Of a stretch of DNA of 64,000 nt, positions 37,214 to 45,931 are shown in pieces; the first letter of the stretch is position 1, and each line of letters starts with the position of its first letter. This DNA is from Synechococcus sp. SynAce01 (lineage in GTDB: Bacteria > Cyanobacteriota > Cyanobacteriia > PCC-6307 > Cyanobiaceae), in NCBI RefSeq assembly GCF_001885215.1, contig NZ_CP018091.1, positions 868,001 through 932,000 on the forward strand. Direction: 5' to 3'. The position numbers and the translations under genes were made by a program. The notes under the pieces are model-generated. The model had not been told where the DNA came from. It did not search any database and saw only the letters and a program-made list of their open reading frames with translations.

Positions 37214-38518
37214 ATGTCCCAGGCTCTTTGCTTACTGGCGCACCCATCCCAGCTTGAGGCCCTGCTGGCCTGGATGGATCAGTACAAGCCAGCGATCACC
37301 GCCTTTGCGCTGCTCACAACACCGGAGCTGGCCCAGGCCTTTCGCCAGGATCCAAGAACCGCCTCTCTCAAGACCACAGAGCTAAGGCCCCTGAAGACCG
37401 GCGGTGATATCGAGCTGGCCGGCAAGGTGCTGGCCGCCGAAGTGGCCGCCATCATCTTCTTTCCTGAGATTGGGGGCACGGTGCAGTTGGCCTCGGAGCT
37501 GCCGCTGTTGATCCGGGCCTGTGCCATCGAGAACACACCGCTGGCTCTCAATGAAGCCACCGCCGATCTGGCGATGCACGGGCTGGCGCACAGCCGCGTG
37601 GCCTATCTGATCTTCAACCCCGTGGCCGGGCAGGGAGATCCCAATCAGGAACTCGCCCAGATCCGCTATCTCCTGGAGCCGCAGATTCTGCTGAATGTGG
37701 TGATGACCAAGATCGATGTCGATCCCACCGACCAGGCCAGCGCCATCGTCGCCAGAATCGCAGCCCAACCCGAGAGTGATCCGGGCAGCACGATGATCAT
37801 CGCCTCGGGTGGAGATGGCACCGTGTCTGCGGTGGCGGGCGCGGTGATCGGCACCGGGATCCCCCTGGGGATCATCCCGCGGGGCACCGCCAATGCCTTT
37901 GCGGCTGGCCTTGGCATTCCCTTCGATCTTCGCGGAGCCTGCCGGACGATCCTGGCGGGGAACACCCATGTGATCGATGCGGCCCGCTGCAATGCCAAGC
38001 CGATGATTCTGCTGGCCGGACTGGGTTTTGAAGCCGGGATGGTGAGCCGGGCGACCCGGGAGCTCAAGAACCTGCTGGGCACCCTGGCCTATCTGCTGGC
38101 GGGTGCCCAGCAGCTGGCCAATCAGGCCACCTTTAAAGCCAGCCTGACAATCGATGGCGAACTGATTGAACTTGAATCCGCCGCAATCACAGTGGCGAAT
38201 GTGGCACCATCGAGTTCTGTTCTGGCCCAGGGATTCGGCCGGGTCATCCCCGACGACGGCCTGCTGGAGGTCACCATCGCCACACCAGCGAACCCTCTGC
38301 AGAGCCTCAATGCCCTGGCCTCGCTGGCGGCTTCAGCCGTGGTGCAGACGCCGACAGATCGCGAGGATCTGCTCTGCTTCCGGGCCCGCACAATCACGAT
38401 CGAAACCGATCCGGCCCAGCTCCTTGTGATCGATGGCGAAATCGTCGAGGCCAACCCGATCACCTTTGAATGTCTGCCCGGCAGTCTCACGATTTACGCC
38501 CCCTTGCCCTCGCCTTAG
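37214..38518 (+). CDS. MGS-like domain fused to a diacylglycerol/sphingosine-kinase-type domain
   Basis: About 434 residues from ATG 37214 (TTG at 37208 possible). Residues 1-125 resemble methylglyoxal synthase (LLAHPSQLEALLAWMDQYKPAI, the LKTGGDIELAG phosphate/Asp loop, NTPLALNEATADLAMHG). Residues 130-434 are a lipid kinase domain: LIFNPVAGQGDPNQEL, ASGGDGTVSAVAGAVIGTGIPLGIIPRGTANAFAAGLGIP and DGELIE. The fusion occurs in other cyanobacteria to my knowledge. The kinase half has its signature loops. The MGS half keeps GGD but lacks other expected catalytic residues, so it may be regulatory. Confidence 0.85.
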   Translation: MSQALCLLAHPSQLEALLAWMDQYKPAITAFALLTTPELAQAFRQDPRTASLKTTELRPLKTGGDIELAGKVLAAEVAAIIFFPEIGGTVQLASELPLLIRACAIENTPLALNEATADLAMHGLAHSRVAYLIFNPVAGQGDPNQELAQIRYLLEPQILLNVVMTKIDVDPTDQASAIVARIAAQPESDPGSTMIIASGGDGTVSAVAGAVIGTGIPLGIIPRGTANAFAAGLGIPFDLRGACRTILAGNTHVIDAARCNAKPMILLAGLGFEAGMVSRATRELKNLLGTLAYLLAGAQQLANQATFKASLTIDGELIELESAAITVANVAPSSSVLAQGFGRVIPDDGLLEVTIATPANPLQSLNALASLAASAVVQTPTDREDLLCFRARTITIETDPAQLLVIDGEIVEANPITFECLPGSLTIYAPLPSP

Positions 38519-38524
38519 CCGCTG

Positions 38525-40120
38525 ATGCAGCTGATTCAAGAACCGACGATTCCCGTCAAGATGCACGCCATGCAGCAACGGGTGTGCTGGCAGGATCCGG
38601 CAATCACCAGTCGGCAGATCGATCAGACGCAACTGGCCTTCAGCTCCGAACTCGGACCAGAGGATCCATTCAGTTTTCTGGTGCTGGGCGACAGCGGTAC
38701 CGGGAGTGGCACTGGGCGCCATCGCCGGCGCAGGCCCCAGTGCCAGGTGGCCAAGCTATTGATGGAGCAGGGCAACGGTGCCAGTTTCGTGCTGCACACC
38801 GGAGATCTGGTCTATCAGGTGGGCTCCAGTGAGCAATACCGCCGAAATTTCATTCGTCCCTACCGGGATTGGTTGGTGGGCGGTGATCAACCGAAGAGAA
38901 TCGCCTATGACCAGATGACCTTCAAGCTGCCTTTCTTTCCCGTTCTCGGTAATCACGACTATTACGATCTGCCCCTGCTGCTCGGACTGCTCTCTGGGAT
39001 CACCGGCCCGCTGCAATGGCTGTTGCGCTCTTTGATCAACCTGGATGTGGGCTGGCATGGCTCCCACCGCGGGGATGCCTTCGCCCGCGCCTTTCTCGAT
39101 TACCTCAAGGGCCGTCCCAAACACTCGCTGGGCGACCATCTCGACCAGCACTACACCAGCAGGGTGGATGACAGGCGCTGCCTCACCTACCGGCCCGGCA
39201 ACTTCACGCGGCTGCCGAATCGTTACTACAGCTTCCGCCATGCCGGCATTGATGTCTTCGCGCTCGACTCCAACACTTTCAACCAACCCTTGCCGGGACA
39301 GGGCTCCGGTAAGGGGGGCCAAAAGCGGCAGGATTGGCTGGCCGAACGGGCTGAACTCCACCAGCAGAAGGCCGAACGACTCAAGGCCATCGGCCTGGAA
39401 TTGCTGCCTTCGTTGCAGAACACGGAACCGGGCGATCGCGCTGATGATCTCGCTGGTGAGATCGAGGCGATCGACGAACAACTCCTCGATATCGAGAAGC
39501 GCCTGAACAGCGGGGATGGCGCCGACAGTGTCGATCAGGAGCAACTTGACTGGCTCCGGGATCGGTTGGTGGCCTCCTGGCGCAACCCGGCCGTGCGCGG
39601 GCGCGTCCTGGTGCTTCACCATCCGCCGTATGTGACCGAGGCGACCAAGTGGTTCCAGGGGCAGACCCTGGCCGTACGCCATCAACTCCGCCGGGTGCTC
39701 GATCAGGTGGCCGCGGAACTGGAGGAAGCACAGGTTCAGCAAGGGCAGAAGCAACCCCTGCTGGATCTGGTGCTGAGCGGCCACGCCCACTGCCTGGAGC
39801 TGCTGCGCAGCGGCGACACCGGCCATGGCGACGCCCACATTCCCTGGCTGATCTGTGGGGGCAGCGGCTACAGCCTGCGCCGTCAGCGGCCCGAAGGAGC
39901 GGACCTGCAGGAGCGGATCGAAGCGGCTGACTGCACGGTGGCGTACTCGCAGCTGTTCATCGGCCGCAGTGGCAAGGGCAGCAGCCTGCGGCGCCCCTAT
40001 TCGGCTGTGCGGCTGGAGGTCTCAGCCGGCCGCCCCCCCCGATTCACGCTTCGACCGTTGGTGGCCGAACGCCGGCAGCATCGCTGGGAGAGCCCTGAAC
40101 TGGAGCCCATCACGTTCTGA
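38525..40120 (+). CDS. Metallophosphoesterase with a long helical insertion
   Basis: 531 residues. Calcineurin-like phosphoesterase motifs in order: FLVLGDSGTG (residue 50), VLHTGDLVYQVG (about 90), LGNHDYYD (about 141), then a 200-residue insertion ending in a charged coiled coil (AERAELHQQKAERLKAI; EIEAIDEQLLDIEKRLNSG), LVLHHPPYV and LSGHAHCLELL. All five metal-binding blocks are intact. The substrate is unknown. It starts seven bases after the previous stop, so the two genes likely form an operon. Confidence 0.85.
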   Translation: MQLIQEPTIPVKMHAMQQRVCWQDPAITSRQIDQTQLAFSSELGPEDPFSFLVLGDSGTGSGTGRHRRRRPQCQVAKLLMEQGNGASFVLHTGDLVYQVGSSEQYRRNFIRPYRDWLVGGDQPKRIAYDQMTFKLPFFPVLGNHDYYDLPLLLGLLSGITGPLQWLLRSLINLDVGWHGSHRGDAFARAFLDYLKGRPKHSLGDHLDQHYTSRVDDRRCLTYRPGNFTRLPNRYYSFRHAGIDVFALDSNTFNQPLPGQGSGKGGQKRQDWLAERAELHQQKAERLKAIGLELLPSLQNTEPGDRADDLAGEIEAIDEQLLDIEKRLNSGDGADSVDQEQLDWLRDRLVASWRNPAVRGRVLVLHHPPYVTEATKWFQGQTLAVRHQLRRVLDQVAAELEEAQVQQGQKQPLLDLVLSGHAHCLELLRSGDTGHGDAHIPWLICGGSGYSLRRQRPEGADLQERIEAADCTVAYSQLFIGRSGKGSSLRRPYSAVRLEVSAGRPPRFTLRPLVAERRQHRWESPELEPITF

Positions 40121-40171
40121 CGACAGAGAAGCCGCTGCCTACAGTTCGCTGGTGTTTGATTCAAGCCTCCG

Positions 40172-40705
40172 GTGAGCCTGACGGTTGCCCTGCTCACCGT
40201 TTCCGATCGGCGCAGCGCCGACCCCGCCAGCGGCGATCCCTCCGGCGATCTGCTGAGCGATCGGCTGAAAGCCGCCGGTCACCGGCTGGTGGATCGCGCC
40301 CTGCTTCCCGATAACCGCTATGCCATCCGTGCCGCGATCAGCGGCTGGATTGCCGATCCGGCCGTGCAGGTGGTGATCAGCAGTGGTGGAACCGGCCTCA
40401 CCGGCCGCGACGGCAGCCCTGAGGCCGTCGCACCTCTGCTCGACAAAACAATCGAGGGCTTCGGGGAGCTGTTCCGGGTGCTCTCCTTTGAGACGATCGG
40501 TACCAGCAGCCTGCAGAGCCGCTGCCTGGCCGGCGTGGCCAACGGCACCGTGATCTTCGTGTTGCCGGGATCACCCGATGCGGTGACAACAGCCTGGGAC
40601 CGGCTGATCAGCGCCCAACTCGATGGCGGCACCCGCCCCTGCAATTTGGTGCAACTGCTGCCACGGCTGCTGGAAGACCCTGAGCAAGCTGAATTGGCTC
40701 CCTAG
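40172..40705 (+). CDS. moaB: Molybdenum cofactor biosynthesis protein B
   Basis: 177 residues from a GTG at 40172. The MoaB/Mog fold is recognised from VALLTVSDRRSADPASGDPSGDLLSDRLKAAGH and VVISSGGTGLTGRDGSPEAVAPLLDKTIEGFGELFRVLSFETIGTSSLQSR, with the GGTG loop and GSPDAV later. The role is adenylylation of molybdopterin, or a closely related step. It would supply cofactor to nitrate reductase; the only nitrate-linked gene here is nrtA, 5 kb away. Confidence 0.88.
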   Translation: MSLTVALLTVSDRRSADPASGDPSGDLLSDRLKAAGHRLVDRALLPDNRYAIRAAISGWIADPAVQVVISSGGTGLTGRDGSPEAVAPLLDKTIEGFGELFRVLSFETIGTSSLQSRCLAGVANGTVIFVLPGSPDAVTTAWDRLISAQLDGGTRPCNLVQLLPRLLEDPEQAELAP

Positions 40706-40754
40706 GAGCCTTGTAGATGCTCAGCAATGAAGAAGCCCCAAGCGATACGAAAAC

Positions 40755-41690
40755 ATGCAGACTTTAATTCAGTGGGTCAGCTCTTTATTGGCCGATCCCC
40801 TCGTCTCGAAGCTATTCATTGCTGTGGCCGGACTTCTGGTCATCAGCCTATTGATTCGCTCATTTCAATATTCACTAACACGTTATCTCAAAGATTCTGA
40901 TAGCCGCTACTACGGGCGCAAACTCATTACTTTTTCTGGATATCTTGCGGGCTTTGTCTTCATTACGATCGTCTTCAAGGATCGGCTGGGTGGCTTGACC
41001 GTTGCCATTGGTGTTGCGAGCGCAGGCATTACCTTTTCCTTGCAGGAAGTGATTGCCAGCGTGGCAGGCTGGATTGCGATTTCAGCTGGTGGCTTTTACA
41101 ACCCGGGGGATCGGGTCCAGATAGGAGGCAGTAAAGGGGATGTCATTGATATCGGCATACTTCGAACAACGTTGATGGAACTGGGCGAGTGGGTGGAATC
41201 TGACCTTTACACGGGAAGGATTGTCCGCATCGCCAACAGCTTTGTGTTCAAGGCGCCAGTCTTCAATTACTCGGGCGACTTTCCCTATTTATGGGACGAG
41301 ATCAAAATCCCTGTGAAGTACGGAAGCGATCATCGCTTGGCACGATCCATCCTTGAACAAGTGATTGCAGAGATGATTCCAACCAATACAACAGCGAATG
41401 TCAAAGCCGCCTGGCAAGTGATGTTCAGGAAGTATTTAATTGAAGATGCCAGAATTGACCCCGTCGTCAGCCTCGTTCTCACTGACAACTGGATAGAATT
41501 CACCATTCGCTACGTGGTTGACTACAAAACCCGACGCCTGATCAAGGATCAGCTGTTCACGCGAATTCTCGATGAGTTTGCAAGGACAGAACAACGCGTC
41601 AACATTGCATCCACCACGATTCAGTTAACCGAAGCCCCCACGCTTAACGTGAAATTAGACAACAATCGGCCAGAGAACAATCGGCTATGA
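40755..41690 (+). CDS. MscS-type mechanosensitive channel
   Basis: 311 residues. Two N-terminal helices, then the pore-lining TM3 region (LGGLTVAIGVASAGITFSLQEVIASVAGWIAISAGGFYNPGDRVQIGG) and the beta domain with GDVIDIGILRTTLMEL, followed by a C-terminal vestibule. These are hallmarks of small-conductance channels that release solutes at low osmolarity. It is clearly richer in A and T than genes before 40.7 kb, suggesting acquisition or relaxed codon use, as in the next two genes. Confidence 0.88.
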   Translation: MQTLIQWVSSLLADPLVSKLFIAVAGLLVISLLIRSFQYSLTRYLKDSDSRYYGRKLITFSGYLAGFVFITIVFKDRLGGLTVAIGVASAGITFSLQEVIASVAGWIAISAGGFYNPGDRVQIGGSKGDVIDIGILRTTLMELGEWVESDLYTGRIVRIANSFVFKAPVFNYSGDFPYLWDEIKIPVKYGSDHRLARSILEQVIAEMIPTNTTANVKAAWQVMFRKYLIEDARIDPVVSLVLTDNWIEFTIRYVVDYKTRRLIKDQLFTRILDEFARTEQRVNIASTTIQLTEAPTLNVKLDNNRPENNRL

Positions 41691-41727
41691 ATACAGAGCT
41701 GCTTGGAAAAGAGTAGTGGCTACACGC

Positions 41728-42219
41728 CTACTCACGCTCGGCACTGGTTGCTGGAGCGACTTCAAGGACGGTAATCGGCTTGCCCTCCACCCCCGCATAG
41801 ACCATCACGATCTCGGCGGTTTCCGTGCCGTTATTGGTGCCGTAGTGGGGCTGGTTCACCATCTCGATTATTCCATCGCCCGCCTTGAGTTGTTTGGAGG
41901 GGCCCGCCTCACTGATCACCAGCAGCTGGCCGCGGATCAGCATGCCGGCGTTGATCACCGGGTGGATGTGCATCGGCAGCTTCACCCCCGGGGGAATCGT
42001 GATGTGCAGCACGGTGAGCTCCGGCTCACCTCTGGGATAGGCGGGCAGGCGCGTGCCGTTCCACGCCTGGCCGGATCGGACCAGCGTTTGCACCTGGACC
42101 CCAGCGGGCTCGCCATCCGCCACTGCCTTCAGGCTTGTCAGCAGAAGACTGCCACCAAGCAGCAGCAGGGCCAACAAGTGCTTCTGGTGCTTCTGGAAAA
42201 ACGGTTTTGTCTGAAGCAT
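41728..42219 (-). CDS. Exported cupin-domain protein
   Basis: 163 residues. A signal peptide is visible (HQKHLLALLLLGGSLLLTSLKAVADG). The mature cupin has LPMHIHPVINAGMLIRGQLLV, in which the Glu that usually follows HxH appears missing, and the second motif around GDGIIEMVNQPHYGTNNG. A metal site with three histidines is possible. The function cannot be assigned; many such periplasmic cupins are of unknown role. Composition is more typical of the genome than its neighbours. Confidence 0.78.
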   Translation of the reverse strand: MLQTKPFFQKHQKHLLALLLLGGSLLLTSLKAVADGEPAGVQVQTLVRSGQAWNGTRLPAYPRGEPELTVLHITIPPGVKLPMHIHPVINAGMLIRGQLLVISEAGPSKQLKAGDGIIEMVNQPHYGTNNGTETAEIVMVYAGVEGKPITVLEVAPATSAERE

Positions 42220-42778
42220 CGTCTGTCAACTCTCGGGCTAGCAGCAGAAGTTAGCCGACGAAACGGAAAGAGACAGGCACTGCTGCATCAGTTTTAATGC
42301 GGAGCGAAGAAGCCATTAGCGCCTCAAGACAGTGGACCGCAATCTGGTTGCTGGCATGGTCGGAATCTACGTTCATGTTAGATAGCGGCAGCTCCAGCAC
42401 TGGTGAAACTTTCTTCCTTAACGACAACATCCATGTATTTCCAGCAAGCTATTTTATAAGCCGCTCTTTAAGCGCTAGCAAAAGCATCGACCACCTGAAT
42501 ATTAAGCCGAATTTCAACCGCTCAGCCCTAAGATCGCAAACTCCAATCAGCGCGCTGGCCGCCGCACGCCGAAGGCTTCAACATGGGCTCACGAGATCAA
42601 CACACAAAATGGTAAGATGTAAGGCTGAGCTCATGAATGAGATTTCAAGCGATCGCAATGTGCTATTTTATTATCAAATATTGTAAAGTGTAAGCCTTAA
42701 GCCACAGTCACCAAGGCTGGAGAACTAAAAGTTCCAGTCATTTTTGAGTTAACCAAAAAGCAAGTCTTAGGCAACTGG
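42220..42778. other. AT-rich intergenic stretch, no convincing gene
   Basis: 559 bases between the cupin and glycosyltransferase genes. An open frame of 129 codons (42297-42686, plus strand) is present, but its product has unbiased composition, no recognisable motif, and no ribosome binding site, so I do not call it a gene. A HIP1 octamer is at 42649-42656. Several A/T tracts could hold promoters for the glycosyltransferase. Confidence 0.6.
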
Positions 42779-43579
42779 ATGACTGTTAGCGTTATTACTC
42801 CAACCAGGCTATTGCCAGATCGGCTGAGCATGTTGGTGGAATTAAATCAAAGCCTACAAAACAATGATTGTGTGGTTGAACACGTTATTGTCGTTGATGG
42901 CCAAAGCGGTGAAGCCCTGCCAAGCGAGATCCGCAAGACATCCACAGTCATCAAGACAGAGCGACCGATTGGCCAGGCCGCAGCACGCAATTTAGGCCTG
43001 GCGATTGCCCGAGGCGGTTGGATCACAAGTGCCGATGACGATGATTGGCTCTATCCACACTCCATTGACAAAAGACTAGCCGCGTTAAAAGGGCAACATG
43101 GTGCTCTTTGGTCAGCCGGATATTGCACAGATGATTGCAAGATTGATCCAGCAATCGTGCCAGCAGGGCCCAGCTCTCCTGGAGACATCTGGCGTAGTTG
43201 GCCAACACCAAAAGCCAGTATTCCACTAGGGCCGACAACCTTGTTGGTGGATGCCAATCTTCTGAAAAAAGCTGGCGGATGGATGGGCCTGCCCCAAGGC
43301 GAAGACATTGGCATGATGATTGCCGTAACCTGTATGGCGCCAGGCATTGTGATTAAAGACTATGTCTATCATATTCGCTTGCATGAGGGGCAGATGACAA
43401 AGACAAAATGGTTTGACGATTTAGAACTCCTGTCAAGGCGATGCGCCTGGGAGCGGGGTGAACAGATTATTTCGCATACGCCGATCGGCAGCCATCCATG
43501 GAGTGGCGCAACCGCTCCTAACTACAGCTCAGCAAGAAAGGGCAATCAGGCAACAACAGCCAAGCTCCTTTCCGTATAA
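42779..43579 (+). CDS. Family 2 glycosyltransferase
   Basis: 266 residues. GT-A fold: SVITPTRLLPDRLSML at the start, VIVVDGQSGE, GQAAARNLGLAIARGGWITSADDDDWLYP (the metal-binding DxD-type acidic run) and later GWMGLPQGEDIGMMI. It transfers a sugar from an NDP donor, for polysaccharide or glycolipid. The rest of a cell-surface cluster is missing from the window. A/T-richer sequence and isolated position suggest transfer from elsewhere. Confidence 0.85.
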   Translation: MTVSVITPTRLLPDRLSMLVELNQSLQNNDCVVEHVIVVDGQSGEALPSEIRKTSTVIKTERPIGQAAARNLGLAIARGGWITSADDDDWLYPHSIDKRLAALKGQHGALWSAGYCTDDCKIDPAIVPAGPSSPGDIWRSWPTPKASIPLGPTTLLVDANLLKKAGGWMGLPQGEDIGMMIAVTCMAPGIVIKDYVYHIRLHEGQMTKTKWFDDLELLSRRCAWERGEQIISHTPIGSHPWSGATAPNYSSARKGNQATTAKLLSV

Positions 43580-43760
43580 ACAAATTACATAACTACTAAA
43601 AACCGCAGCAAAAGCCCACAAAAAATTATATCGCAAAGCGGTCTATTTTCTTGTATTTTTAAAGAAGTAAGGTGCCATCAACGCTTGTGTTCTGTTTGTT
43701 CCACTTGTTCTGTCACTGCCCTGGTGGCTCGCAGGCCCCGCCACTCGGCATACTTTCTCC

Positions 43761-44756
43761 ATGACCTCCTCCGGCACCAGCGTCGCCTCCGGCGGCAGCC
43801 CAATCACCACCCAGCTGGGTCAGCAGGGCCTGGGGCAGCAGCCCTGGTGGGTGGAGCAGTGGATGGAGCTGATCAACTCCTACCGCTACAAGAAACGGCT
43901 GGAGCGCGCCTGGACCTACGCCCGCTCCGGCAACGTGCTTTCGATCCGCTTTGAGGGGCGCCGGGTCCATGCCCGGGTGCAGGGCACCGAAGCTGAGCCC
44001 TACAAGGTGAAGCTCTGGCTCGACACCCTCTCCGACGAAGACTGGGGCTACGTGCTCGAAGCGCTCGGCCAGAAGGCCCGCTGGTCGGCCCAGTTGCTGG
44101 CTGGCGTGATGCCCCAGGACATCGAGCGGGCCTTTGCCGCCAGCGGCAAGCGCCTGTTCCCCTTCAAACTGCAAGAGGTGCGCTGCGAGTGCAGCTGCCC
44201 GGACAAGGCCGCCCCCTGCAAACACGTCAGCGCCGTCTACTTCCTGATGGGCGACCGCTTCAGCGAAGACCCCTTCGTGCTCTTCCAGATGCGGGGGCGC
44301 AGCCGCAGCCAGCTGCTCGCCGATCTGGCTGTGCAGCGCCGCAAATTGCTGGTGTCCAGGGCCGCCAGCGCCAAAGCCGCCGCCAAAACTGCTGCCAAAG
44401 CAGAGGCCAAAGCAGAAGCCAAGGGGCGCTCCAAAGCTGGAGGCAAGGGCCAGGCCCCAGCCCCGGTGCCCGCTGAGCCGCTCGCCGCCCAGGCGCCGCA
44501 CCCGGTTCATGCCGCCATCACCGACCCGAGCCTGTGGTGGTCGTACGCCGCTGCCCTCGATCCGGATCTGGTCGTGATCACCCAGGCGATGGAAGGCGAA
44601 ACGGGCCTGGATGAGGCGGGCGAACTACCGCTCGCCGCCGAACCCCTCTTCCCAGAAGCCAACCGCCTTTTCCTGGAGCAGCTCAAGGCCCAGGGCAACC
44701 GGCTCGGCAAGGCGGCCATGGCCCAGGCGATGGGCAGTGGCCCTGATCCCGGTTGA
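43761..44756 (+). CDS. SWIM zinc-finger protein with Ala/Lys-rich linker
   Basis: 331 residues. The SWIM motif CxCxnCxH is present in EVRCECSCPDKAAPCKHVSAVYFLM around residues 139-163. Residues 194-230 are a low-complexity, histone-H1-like stretch (SAKAAAKTAAKAEAKAEAKG). N-terminal GNVLSIRFEGRRVHARVQGTEAEPYKVKLWLD is a family-typical strand region. Such proteins often pair with SNF2 helicases; none is adjacent here. The stop overlaps the TTG start of the MEKHLA gene. Confidence 0.85.
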   Translation: MTSSGTSVASGGSPITTQLGQQGLGQQPWWVEQWMELINSYRYKKRLERAWTYARSGNVLSIRFEGRRVHARVQGTEAEPYKVKLWLDTLSDEDWGYVLEALGQKARWSAQLLAGVMPQDIERAFAASGKRLFPFKLQEVRCECSCPDKAAPCKHVSAVYFLMGDRFSEDPFVLFQMRGRSRSQLLADLAVQRRKLLVSRAASAKAAAKTAAKAEAKAEAKGRSKAGGKGQAPAPVPAEPLAAQAPHPVHAAITDPSLWWSYAAALDPDLVVITQAMEGETGLDEAGELPLAAEPLFPEANRLFLEQLKAQGNRLGKAAMAQAMGSGPDPG

Positions 44757-45268
44757 TACCGGTTGATGCCCGTTTGTTCCTCACGCCTGAGCCGCTGCCG
44801 GCGGAGTCCCCCTGGCTCAGCCCTGCCGCCCTGGAGTTCGCCGAGGCCTTGCTCGCCGCGTTCCACAGCGGTTTCGGCCGGCCCCTGATCGCCAGCCAGG
44901 CCAGCCACTCCCGTGGCCGCGCCCAGGACCTGTTCGCCGCCTCTGCCGTGGTGCTCGCCCATGGCGGCGGCGACGATCCCCGGCTGATCTATGCCAACGC
45001 CGCGGCGCTTGGCCTCTGGCGCCGGCCCTGGAGCGCCATGGTCGGGATGCCGTCGCGGCTCACCGCCGAAGCCTCCGAGCGCCCAGGGCGCGCCGAGCTG
45101 CTGGCCACGGCACGGCGGCAGGAAGCCATCAGCGGCTACAGCGGCATTCGCATCGACAGCCAGGGCCGCCGCTTCCGCATCGAGTCAGCCCGGCTCTGGA
45201 CCGTGCGCAACGCCAGCGGTGCGGCCTGCGCCCAGGCGGCCTGCTTTTCCCGATGGTGGTGGCTCTGA
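44753..45268 (+). CDS. MEKHLA-domain protein
   Basis: 171 residues from a TTG at 44753 whose bases overlap the SWIM gene stop (TTGA), implying translational coupling. The central text FGRPLIASQA, LIYANAAALGLWRRPWSAMVGMPSRLTAEASERPGRAELLATARRQ and GYSGIRIDSQGRRFRIESARLWTV matches the MEKHLA domain, a PAS-like fold found in plant HD-ZIP III proteins and bacteria. The ligand is unknown. The start codon is unusual, but the overlap and lack of alternatives support it. Confidence 0.78.
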   Translation: MIPVDARLFLTPEPLPAESPWLSPAALEFAEALLAAFHSGFGRPLIASQASHSRGRAQDLFAASAVVLAHGGGDDPRLIYANAAALGLWRRPWSAMVGMPSRLTAEASERPGRAELLATARRQEAISGYSGIRIDSQGRRFRIESARLWTVRNASGAACAQAACFSRWWWL

Positions 45269-45466
45269 GTGAACGCGGCCTGCCTGCTGGTGATTGGCAA
45301 GGCGTTCGGTTCTCCGTTCTGGCGTGGAGGGTAGACCGACCGAGGCGTAGACACCGTACCGAATGGATCGGTTTTCGCCGGCTTGGTTGGCATCAAAAGG
45401 CGCCACATTGGCTTGGCGGGTGATCCATAACCCACCCGAATTCATCAATCCGTAGAGGACATCACC

Positions 45467-45901
45467 ATGCTGACCCTGCGCCATTCCCCCTTCGAACTGT
45501 TGGAGCGCCTGGAGCAACAGGTGCGCCAGACCGATCTCGTTCCTGCCGCCGAAGTGCAGGAAAGCCAGACCTCCTACACGGTGGTCTTGGAACTCCCCGG
45601 CGTCGATCGCGGATCGATCGATGTTCAAGCCAGCGACCGCTCCCTGGTGATCAGCGCCAAGCGCGAATCCCAGACTCCTGCCACGGACAGTGGCGACGCT
45701 CAGCAGGCCCAGAGCAACGAAGCCAAGCAGGCGACTCCCCTGCACAGCGAGTTCAACTACGGCCTCTTGAAGCGCAGCTTCCAGTTCCCCGTTCCGCTTG
45801 AGCGCACCGGCCTCCAGGCCCGTTACCGCGACGGCCTGCTCACCGTCACCGCCCCCAAAGCCCAGACCCACACTCCCGTGACCGTACGGGTAGAGGACTG
45901 A
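45467..45901 (+). CDS. Small heat-shock protein, Hsp20/alpha-crystallin family
   Basis: 144 residues. An alpha-crystallin domain at about residues 35-140: SYTVVLELPGVDRGSIDVQASDRSLVISAKRE, ending ARYRDGLLTVTAPKA (the A-x-x-x-x-G-x-L motif). The insert SQTPATDSGDAQQAQSNEAKQATP is longer than usual. ATP-independent holdase. GAGG lies shortly before the ATG at 45467. No CIRCE element is seen in the 198 bases upstream. Confidence 0.9.
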   Translation: MLTLRHSPFELLERLEQQVRQTDLVPAAEVQESQTSYTVVLELPGVDRGSIDVQASDRSLVISAKRESQTPATDSGDAQQAQSNEAKQATPLHSEFNYGLLKRSFQFPVPLERTGLQARYRDGLLTVTAPKAQTHTPVTVRVED

Positions 45902-45931
45902 CGGGGCTGGAGCCTGCCTGCGCAGGCAGGC

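Noticed and set aside
42297-42686. 129-codon open frame in the AT-rich gap
   Set aside because: No motif, no ribosome binding site, and unbiased composition; listed as a gene-poor region.
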